From assembly GCA_902520885.1 (NCBI GenBank), contig CABYPW010000010.1, positions 22,669 to 86,668 of the forward strand: a DNA stretch of 64,000 nt, given 5' to 3'. Positions 56,433 to 64,000 of this stretch are shown here, piece by piece. Position numbers and translations under genes: made by a program. The stretch is from an uncultured SAR116 cluster alpha proteobacterium. GTDB taxonomy: Bacteria > Pseudomonadota > Alphaproteobacteria > Puniceispirillales > Puniceispirillaceae. Numbering within the stretch: position 1 is the stretch's first letter; every line of letters begins with the position of its first letter. The notes under the pieces were generated by a model. The model saw only the letters and a program-made list of their open reading frames with translations, was not told where the DNA came from and did no database searches.

Positions 56433-56903
56433 ATGCGTTTAAATATAATTGCTTTCGGAAAACAAAAAAATCATCCCTCTTACGAATTAACACAAACTTA
56501 TTTCAATAGATTACCTTTTTCTGGAACCATTGTTGAGCTTGGGGGTTCACACTCATTAAACTCTGGAGGCACCTCAGAGGAAGGTGAAAAAGTAATTAAA
56601 TTTCTTTCCCTGCAGGCAGTTAAGGGCTATCGCCTTATCGTTTTAGACAAATCTGGTATTGATACGAGCTCCGAACAATTAGCAGAACTTATTAAAACAT
56701 GGCGTAACAAAGCTATACCCGCTTGTTATTTTGCTGTAGGAGGCGCGAATGGACATTCTGAAAAACTTATTAGCTCAGCACATTGTTGTATTAGGTTCGG
56801 TAGCGCCACTTGGCCACACTTATTATTTCGGGCCATGCTTGCAGAGCAACTCTATCGCGCCGAAATGATTCTAAAAAATCATCCCTATCATAATGGTCAC
56901 TAA
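56433..56903 (+). CDS. rlmH: 23S rRNA (pseudouridine-1915-N3) methyltransferase
   Basis: 156 residues. SPOUT-type SAM enzyme for helix 69. Seen: IIAFGKQKNHP, YRLIVLDKSGIDTSSEQLAELI, CYFAVGGANGHSEKLI and the knot end LLFRAMLAEQLYRAEMILKNHPYHNGH. It lies 50 nt after rsfS, as usual. Confidence 0.95.
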   Translation: MRLNIIAFGKQKNHPSYELTQTYFNRLPFSGTIVELGGSHSLNSGGTSEEGEKVIKFLSLQAVKGYRLIVLDKSGIDTSSEQLAELIKTWRNKAIPACYFAVGGANGHSEKLISSAHCCIRFGSATWPHLLFRAMLAEQLYRAEMILKNHPYHNGH

Positions 56904-56991
56904 TGCGGTATGAGTTATAAATTATTTTTATTAAAAACTATTTATATCGTTTAATTGCGAATAGCTTAATCCAAAATTATATTTCAAAAAA

Positions 56992-58527
56992 ATGGCTTTA
57001 AATAAACAAAAACAATTAGTTTTATGTATTCTAGACGGACTTGGTATTGGTGATCAAACAGAGACAAACGCTGTATTCCAAGCCAATACTCCAAACCTAG
57101 ATAAATTAGTCTCAGATTATCCTACGTGTCAGCTACAGGCCTCTGGTCCAGCAGTGGGACTTCCAGATAATCAGCCTGGAAATTCTGAGGTAGGACATCT
57201 AACTATTGGCTCTGGTAGGGTGATTGAACAGGACCTACCCCGGATAACTAAAGCCTTAACAAATAATTTTCTAAATAAAAGTAATGAGCTTGCTGACTTC
57301 ATAGCCTCCCTAAAAAAAACGGGTGGGGCAGCTCATATATTGGGACTTTTATCAGATGGTGGCGTTCATTCCCACATTAACCATATTTGCATATTTACAA
57401 AACACCTAATACAGCATGATATTCCTGTCTATATCCATATAACTACTGATGGAAGGGACACAGCACAAAATAGCAGTACAAGTTATCTGTCTATTCTGAA
57501 AAAAAACTGCCCAAGTAAGGCGACAGTAGCTACCGTCATTGGAAGATACTTTAGTATGGATCGGGACCAACGCTGGGAACGTACTCAGATAGCATATGAC
57601 CTAATTAAATATGGAAAAGCAAAACATTATTGCAGTACGCCAGAACAAGCAATTAGAGACGCTTACAAAAGGGGCGAGACCGATGAATTCATTAAGTCAA
57701 CTTCAGTAGCAAATTATCGGGGATTAGCTCCTTGTGACGGTATATTTATAGCTAATTTTCGTGTTGATAGAGTGAGACAGATAATGTCTTCCTTTTATAC
57801 ACCAGAAGAAACAGATATTCAGACATATGATGAATTCAAACCATCCATTGGCTTGGCCATGACACCGCTATCAGACACTTTGAATAAAAATATTCCCTAC
57901 CTTTTTTCACCAACTAACTTAAGCAATGGTTTTGGAGAAACAATCTCAAATTCGGGAATGACTCAACTTCGTTTAGCAGAAACAGAAAAATATCCTCACG
58001 TTACTTTCTTTTTTAATGGTGGAGAAGAGAAGGCTTTTGAAGGTGAATTACGCGAACTAATCGCGTCACCAAAAGTTGCTACTTATGATTTACAACCACA
58101 AATGAGTGCCCGGTTTTTATTAAAAAGTGCGATAAAGGCCATAAAAAACCATACTGTAGACGTTATCATTGTCAATTTTGCTAATCCGGATATGGTAGGA
58201 CATACGGGGGACTTAAAAGCGGCTATAACTGCGGTAGAAACTGTAGATAAATGCGTAAAATCTCTTATTGAAAATATAAAAGAAAATAATGGAATATTAA
58301 TAGTAACAGCGGACCACGGTAACTGTGACATTATGTGGGATGAGATAAAAAAAATACCACATACTGCTCACACAACAAATTTAGTTTCATTCAGTATTGT
58401 TGGTGCCTCTATAGATAATTTATCCGATGGAACACTTGCTGATATAGCACCAACAATGTTAGATCTCTTAAATATCAAAAAACCAAATGAAATGTCTGGT
58501 ATTTCTCTTATAAGTAAACCAATTTAA
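56992..58527 (+). CDS. gpmI: 2,3-bisphosphoglycerate-independent phosphoglycerate mutase
   Basis: 511 residues. Alkaline-phosphatase superfamily enzyme with two Mn2+, used in glycolysis and gluconeogenesis. Seen: LCILDGLGIGD, GNSEVGHLTIGSGRVIEQDLPRI (the phosphoserine), GLLSDGGVHSHINHI, TDGRDTAQ, GRYFSMDRDQRWERTQIAYDLI, NFANPDMVGHTGDLKAAI, VTADHGNCD and TAHTTNLV. Metal ligands are complete. It is followed by ctpA, with no envC gene between. Confidence 0.96.
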   Translation: MALNKQKQLVLCILDGLGIGDQTETNAVFQANTPNLDKLVSDYPTCQLQASGPAVGLPDNQPGNSEVGHLTIGSGRVIEQDLPRITKALTNNFLNKSNELADFIASLKKTGGAAHILGLLSDGGVHSHINHICIFTKHLIQHDIPVYIHITTDGRDTAQNSSTSYLSILKKNCPSKATVATVIGRYFSMDRDQRWERTQIAYDLIKYGKAKHYCSTPEQAIRDAYKRGETDEFIKSTSVANYRGLAPCDGIFIANFRVDRVRQIMSSFYTPEETDIQTYDEFKPSIGLAMTPLSDTLNKNIPYLFSPTNLSNGFGETISNSGMTQLRLAETEKYPHVTFFFNGGEEKAFEGELRELIASPKVATYDLQPQMSARFLLKSAIKAIKNHTVDVIIVNFANPDMVGHTGDLKAAITAVETVDKCVKSLIENIKENNGILIVTADHGNCDIMWDEIKKIPHTAHTTNLVSFSIVGASIDNLSDGTLADIAPTMLDLLNIKKPNEMSGISLISKPI

Positions 58528-58574
58528 TGTTTGTACATTGAAAAATATTTTTATCCATAAAGAGGATGTCGATT

Positions 58575-59882
58575 ATGAAAGTCACTTTAGTCAACAAAGT
58601 AATATCACGTGGAGGCCTTATTCTCCTTGCATTATTCGTTTTTTGGCTCGCAAATCCGTCATTTAAAGACGCTTTTTCTGGAGATCAGGCCGATGCATAT
58701 AAGCAGCTCGCTTTATTTGGGGATGTATTCCAGCGCGTAAAAACAAGTTATGTTGAAGAAAAGACAGACCAGCAATTGATAACTTCTGCCATTAATGGAA
58801 TGCTTAATTCCCTCGATCCACATTCCTCTTTTCTTCCAGAAGAAAACTACAAAAAAATGCGAGTTGAAACCTCGGGAAAGTTTGGTGGTCTGGGCGTTGA
58901 AATTACCTCAGAGAATGGAATGGTAAAAGTTGTATCTCCGATAGATGATACGCCAGCATTTGAAGCTGGATTGCAAACTGGTGACTTTATTATTGAAGCA
59001 AATAAGGAAAGCCTTATCGGATTACCCTTAGATGAGGCAGTTGAATTACTTAGAGGGCCTATTGGAAGCAAAATTGTAGTCACAATTCAACGTGGCCAAG
59101 ATGAACCATTTGATGTTGCCATAATCAGAGACGAAATTAAAATCAGAAGTGTGCGTTCTGAAATATTCAATGATGTTGGATATATTAGAATTTCAAAATT
59201 TACTGAACAAACAAATCCTGGACTCATTCAAGCGGTTAATGATTTGAACAAAGAATCTGTAAATAAATTAAAAGGGTACGTGTTAGATTTAAGAAATAAT
59301 CCAGGCGGCCTACTTACACAGTCTATAAAAGTTGCTGATGCATTTTTAGAGGAAGGAGAAATTGTTTCTACTCGTGGGCGCAGCGGTTCAGATATGTCGC
59401 ATGCGTATGCAAGTGAGGGAGACATTATAGAGGGCAAACCATTGGTAGTACTTATAAACTCTGGTTCTGCATCAGCATCAGAAATAGTTGCAGGCGCTTT
59501 AAAGGACCATAAGCGCGCTATTATTATGGGCAACAGATCTTTTGGAAAAGGTTCAGTTCAAAGCGTAATTGCGATGCCTGGACATGGGGCTATTCGACTT
59601 ACAACAGCATTATATTATACTCCTTCAGGTGTTTCTATACAAAGTAAGGGAATTCTGCCTGATATTGAAGTTGAACTAGCGAGAATTGAGGAAATAAATG
59701 ATGTAGATGTGCGCGAGGAAGATTTGAAAGGTGCTATAGATTCAAAAAAAGAGGGTGCGGAGGAAGAACAATCAAATGATAGGCCTAAACAATCGGAAAT
59801 TGATTTTCAACTAGCTAGAGCTATTGACTTAATTCATGGAATCAGCATTTTTAATAATGTGTCTGCTGAAAAGTTTCAGTAG
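58575..59882 (+). CDS. ctpA: Carboxyl-terminal processing protease, S41 family
   Basis: 435 residues from an ATG at 58575 with AAGAGG 9 nt before (an ATG at 58566 overlaps that site). An N-terminal membrane or signal helix (GGLILLALFVFWLANPSF), a linker, a PDZ domain (about 100-180; GGLGVEITSENGMVKVVSPIDDTPAFEAGLQTGDFI), then the S41 core with VLDLRNNPGGLLTQSI, NSGSASASEIVAGALKDHKRAIIMGNRSFGKGSVQ (catalytic Ser and Lys) and LTTALYYTPSGVSIQSKGI. It trims periplasmic proteins, including peptidoglycan hydrolases. The C-terminal tail is acidic and low-complexity. Confidence 0.95.
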   Translation: MKVTLVNKVISRGGLILLALFVFWLANPSFKDAFSGDQADAYKQLALFGDVFQRVKTSYVEEKTDQQLITSAINGMLNSLDPHSSFLPEENYKKMRVETSGKFGGLGVEITSENGMVKVVSPIDDTPAFEAGLQTGDFIIEANKESLIGLPLDEAVELLRGPIGSKIVVTIQRGQDEPFDVAIIRDEIKIRSVRSEIFNDVGYIRISKFTEQTNPGLIQAVNDLNKESVNKLKGYVLDLRNNPGGLLTQSIKVADAFLEEGEIVSTRGRSGSDMSHAYASEGDIIEGKPLVVLINSGSASASEIVAGALKDHKRAIIMGNRSFGKGSVQSVIAMPGHGAIRLTTALYYTPSGVSIQSKGILPDIEVELARIEEINDVDVREEDLKGAIDSKKEGAEEEQSNDRPKQSEIDFQLARAIDLIHGISIFNNVSAEKFQ

Positions 59883-59893
59883 GAACAAAAATT

Positions 59894-60367
59894 ATGAAGT
59901 TGGAATATAAAAGAAGACCCTACCGTCCATGTGTTGGGATTACGCTTATTAATTCAAATAGTCAAATATTTGCAGGACAAAGAATTGATAACCATCTTGA
60001 AGCATGGCAGATGCCACAAGGAGGTATCGATGTAGGAGAGGATGTCGAGACTGCTTGTTTTCGTGAAATGAAAGAAGAGATTGGAACAGATAAGGCGTCT
60101 ATAATAGCTATCCATCCCGAATGGTTAAATTATGATATTCCTGAAAACTTGGCTGATAAATTATGGGACCAAAAATATAGAGGGCAAACCCAAAAGTGGG
60201 TTGCGCTCAAATTTACTGGCACAGACAGTGACATAAATATTAAAACTCACATACCAGAATTTTCAAAATGGAAATGGATCAGCCCACAAAAGCTTACTTC
60301 CCTAGCTGCTCCTTTTAAACGGGAGGTTTATCAAAATGTTTTAAATGTATTTAAACCGTATCTTTAA
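59894..60367 (+). CDS. rppH: RNA pyrophosphohydrolase
   Basis: 157 residues. Nudix hydrolase that removes pyrophosphate from mRNA 5' ends. YRPCVGITLINSNSQIFAGQRID, WQMPQGGIDVGEDVETACFREMKEEIGT (complete Nudix box), YDIPENLADKLWDQKYRGQTQKWVALKF and ISPQKLTSLAAPFKREVYQNVL match the RppH group. It starts 11 nt after ctpA, so it is in its operon. Convergent with atpC. Confidence 0.94.
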   Translation: MKLEYKRRPYRPCVGITLINSNSQIFAGQRIDNHLEAWQMPQGGIDVGEDVETACFREMKEEIGTDKASIIAIHPEWLNYDIPENLADKLWDQKYRGQTQKWVALKFTGTDSDINIKTHIPEFSKWKWISPQKLTSLAAPFKREVYQNVLNVFKPYL

Positions 60368-60387
60368 TTTTAAATGAATTTCATTTG

Positions 60388-60410
60388 ATGTTTAGCATAA
60401 AACTAAACAT
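60388..60410. terminator. Possible bidirectional terminator between rppH and atpC
   Basis: ATGTTTAG (60388-60395) pairs with CTAAACAT (60403-60410) around a 7-nt loop, flanked by AAAAAA on the right. It has few G-C pairs. Its place between two convergent genes makes termination plausible; on the - strand, the T-rich tract precedes the stem, so termination there is less clear. Confidence 0.4.
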
Positions 60411-60436
60411 AAAAAACTAAGTTAGTTATAGAAATA

Positions 60437-60790
60437 TTAAATAGCTTTTTTGACTGCTGCGATAAATGATGCCTCTGATTCTGTTGCATTAACAGCTCGT
60501 TCTTCCAGCTGCTGTATTGAAACAGAATCAAGGTCAACAGCTCGTTCAGCTAATATAATTACTCGTTCAGGCAAAACATCAGCAACGCCTCCATCTATAA
60601 AAAATCTTCTTGTTATCGAACCGCTATTATAAACGTTGATCTCACCCCGTTGAAGATTAGCGAGTGTGGCTGCATGTCTTGGCAAAACTCCAAAAACACC
60701 CTCACTCCCTGGCACAACAACCATATCAGCAGTGTCGGTAAATAACATCTCAGATGGGGTTACAAGCTCAATATTAATTGATTCGGCCAT
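60437..60790 (-). CDS. atpC: ATP synthase F1 subunit epsilon (short)
   Basis: 117 residues. The N-terminal beta-sandwich is complete (NIELVTPSEMLFTDTADMVVVPGSEGVFGVLPRHAATLANL, INVYNS, RFFIDGGVADVLPERVIILAERA). The C-terminal helical part is about 30 residues, shorter than the two-helix arm of E. coli epsilon (139 residues), which is the inhibitory element. It is the last gene of the ATP synthase operon, 25 nt after atpD. Confidence 0.95.
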   Translation of the reverse strand: MAESINIELVTPSEMLFTDTADMVVVPGSEGVFGVLPRHAATLANLQRGEINVYNSGSITRRFFIDGGVADVLPERVIILAERAVDLDSVSIQQLEERAVNATESEASFIAAVKKAI

Positions 60791-60815
60791 AATTTATATC
60801 TTCTCTAAACGCTCT

Positions 60816-62267
<1,452 letters not shown>

Positions 62268-62273
62268 TTAAAA

Positions 62274-63146
62274 TTATAGTGCTTCCGCACCCGAAATGAT
62301 TTCTATCAATTCTTTTGTAATATTTGCCTGACGCGTTCTATTGTAGACCAAAGTCAGGCTATCTATCATATCCCCTGCGTTTCTAGTTGCATTATCCATC
62401 GCTGTCATCCTCGCAGCGAGTTCGGCTGCTGAGGACTCCAACAAAGCGCTAAAAATTTGAGTGGTAATATTACGCGGTAGCAACAACTCTAACAATTCAT
62501 TTTGTTCTGGCTCATAGTCATAAACTACCAAACTTTCGTTCTCCTGCTCACCAACCACATTTGCTGGAATTAAAGGCGCTACAACAACGTTTTGAGTAAT
62601 AGCATTCACAAACTGATTATATATTATTGATACCTGGTCAAATTGATTATCAGCAAAACCTAATAATATCTTTTCCGAAACGCCTTTAACTTTATTGTAA
62701 TCAACATTACTGCCTTGAAGATTTTCAATGCGTTCAAATGTTTTATTTAAAATTTCGCGCCCTAAATTATCTGCTGCTTTTTTACCAACCATATAAACAA
62801 GAACAGATTTACCTTCATTTTCAAGTCTATTGATCTCTTGTCTTGTTTGCCTTGCTATTGAACCATTAAAGCCACCACATAGGCCTTTATCTGCTGATAC
62901 AACTATCAATAAATGTGTTTTTACATCTTCCCTACCAACAAGTAGTTCAGGTGCATTAGACTTATTTGCATTAGCAGCGAGTCCTGAAATCACTTGCTGC
63001 ATTCGGGAACTATATGGTCGCCCTGCCTCAGCAACTTCTTGCGCACGCCGTAGTTTTGCAGCCGCGACCATTTTCATAGCAGAAGTGATCTTCTGAGTAG
63101 ATTTTACGCTGTTAATACGCGTTTTTAGATCTTTTAGATTGGCCAT
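62274..63146 (-). CDS. atpG: ATP synthase F1 subunit gamma
   Basis: 290 residues. Central rotor shaft: NLKDLKTRINSVKSTQKITSAMKMVAAAKLRRAQ at the N-terminal helix, VVSADKGLCGGFNGSIAR in the middle, and the signature ALLESSAAELAARMTAMDNATRNAGDMIDSLTLVYNRTRQANITKELIEIISGA at the C-terminal helix. The alphaproteobacterial length and order atpA-atpG-atpD-atpC are normal. Confidence 0.98.
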   Translation of the reverse strand: MANLKDLKTRINSVKSTQKITSAMKMVAAAKLRRAQEVAEAGRPYSSRMQQVISGLAANANKSNAPELLVGREDVKTHLLIVVSADKGLCGGFNGSIARQTRQEINRLENEGKSVLVYMVGKKAADNLGREILNKTFERIENLQGSNVDYNKVKGVSEKILLGFADNQFDQVSIIYNQFVNAITQNVVVAPLIPANVVGEQENESLVVYDYEPEQNELLELLLPRNITTQIFSALLESSAAELAARMTAMDNATRNAGDMIDSLTLVYNRTRQANITKELIEIISGAEAL

Positions 63147-63186
63147 ATGCCAATTATCCTTTTACTTAAAACTATTTAAAGCTAAA

Positions 63187-64000
63187 TTATGCAAAGCTCT
63201 TTGTGAATATTTCAACGGCTTCCTTTAATTTACTTTCAGTATCATCAGATATTTTATTCTCAGCGCGAATATTGTCTAAAATTTCTTTTCCAGAACCCCG
63301 TAAAGCATCTAACAATCCACTTTCAAATCTTCCTATATCAGTGAGCGCAATTTTATCCAAATATCCATTCACACCTGCAAACAACACAACAACTTGCTCT
63401 TCGACTGGCATTGGAGAATATTGTGGTTGTTTTAACAACTCTGTTAACCTTGCACCACGCTCAAGCAATTGACGAGTTGATGCGTCCATATCAGACGCAA
63501 ACTGGGCAAAGGCTGCCATTTCACGATATTGGGCTAGTTCTAATTTGATAGAGCCCGCAACTTGTTTCATAGCTTTTATCTGAGCCGAAGAACCAACTCG
63601 TGATACAGACAAACCGACATTCACAGCTGGTCGAATACCTTTGTAAAATAAATCAGTCTCAAGGAATATCTGCCCATCAGTAATTGAAATTACGTTTGTT
63701 GGAATGTAAGCGGAAACATCTCCTGCCTGCGTTTCTATGATTGGTAATGCTGTCATTGAACCAGACCCATTTGCTTCATTTAGCTTAGCTGCCCGCTCTA
63801 ACAAACGAGAGTGGAGATAAAAAACATCTCCTGGATAAGCTTCACGTCCAGGTGGGCGACGAAGCAATAAACTCATCTGGCGATAAGCGACTGCCTGCTT
63901 AGATAGATCATCATAAACAACAAGAGAGTGCATACCATTATCTCTAAAATATTCCCCCATTGCCGCTGCTGTATATGGGGCTAAAAATTGCATAGGAGCT
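63187..64000 (-). CDS. atpA: ATP synthase F1 subunit alpha, C-terminal part (cut by window edge)
   Basis: About 271 codons remain, from the nucleotide-binding domain to the stop; the frame continues off the right edge (A-P before [20 protein letters not shown]). Seen: [87 protein letters not shown] and the catalytic-site Arg therein. The Walker A part is outside the window. It is upstream of atpG in the operon. Confidence 0.98.
   Translation of the reverse strand, partial: APMQFLAPYTAAAMGEYFRDNGMHSLVVYDDLSKQAVAYRQMSLLLRRPPGREAYPGDVFYLHSRLLERAAKLNEANGSGSMTALPIIETQAGDVSAYIPTNVISITDGQIFLETDLFYKGIRPAVNVGLSVSRVGSSAQIKAMKQVAGSIKLELAQYREMAAFAQFASDMDASTRQLLERGARLTELLKQPQYSPMPVEEQVVVLFAGVNGYLDKIALTDIGRFESGLLDALRGSGKEILDNIRAENKISDDTESKLKEAVEIFTKSFA

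Overview
This 64 kb window comes from the chromosome of an AT-rich alphaproteobacterium (about one third G+C by eye). Evidence for the lineage: class I lysyl-tRNA synthetase, paired CobS/CobT, a long two-domain dCTP deaminase, type-2 heme A synthase, DUF1289 and DUF2889 proteins, a HIG1 twin-membrane protein, and gene orders I recall from Rhodospirillales- and Rhizobiales-like genomes (xerD | aroK-aroB-corC; dnaJ-like-cobS-cobT; argD-argF-hslO; argH-lptM-lysA; rplU-rpmA-obg-proB-proA-nadD-rsfS-rlmH; atpAGDC). Small gaps, many overlaps and a near absence of accessory genes fit a streamlined, probably marine, free-living cell (SAR116-, AEGEAN-169- or HIMB59-like). The exact clade cannot be settled from sequence reading alone.

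Layout. 0-2.7 kb: leftward trio of a small membrane protein, a large secreted protein and xerD (cut by the window edge). 2.9-6.5 kb: aroK-aroB, a CorC/HlyC-type transporter and a DUF2889 protein. 6.5-10.8 kb: BolA, a J-domain protein, cobS-cobT and rpmB. 11-19 kb: pyrD and lysK, a divergent DinG/XPD-like helicase, then groES-groEL. 19-26 kb: ctaA, aspS, DUF1289, a DJ-1-like protein, a 37-residue lipoprotein behind a strong leader hairpin, folE and trkH. 26-32 kb: a leftward set with an unassigned lipoprotein, hslO, argF, argD, dCTP deaminase and a lone ABC-2 permease. 32-39 kb: recX, acs, yggT, folD, HIG1 protein, ATP:cob(I)alamin adenosyltransferase, etfB-etfA. 39-43 kb: Tat-type thioredoxin, argH-lptM-lysA, zinc-ribbon protein, YdcF. 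43.7-49.5 kb: leftward tyrC-hisC-chorismate mutase-methyltransferase and folB-pteridine-reductase-like-HAD. 49.6-60.4 kb: FAD oxidoreductase, rplU-rpmA, obg, proBA-nadD-rsfS-rlmH, gpmI, ctpA, rppH. 60.4-64 kb: the end of the F1 ATP synthase operon, with atpA cut by the window edge.

Almost everything is housekeeping: amino-acid synthesis (shikimate, Tyr/Phe, Arg, Lys, Pro), folate, energy and translation. I found no mobile element, CRISPR array, prophage, rRNA or tRNA. I cannot claim a wholly new multi-gene system. The most notable observations are two genes that appear to start at AUU/AUA codons, each preceded by a Shine-Dalgarno sequence 7 nt upstream (rsfS and an FAD oxidoreductase); small conserved proteins that standard gene calling would miss; the lack of ftsEX and envC at the places where relatives usually carry them; a 12-bp inverted repeat in the leader of a tiny lipoprotein gene; a tandem 21-bp repeat before trkH; and the same 11-bp motif facing both genes of a divergent pair. 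Family assignments rest on motifs read by eye, with no database search.
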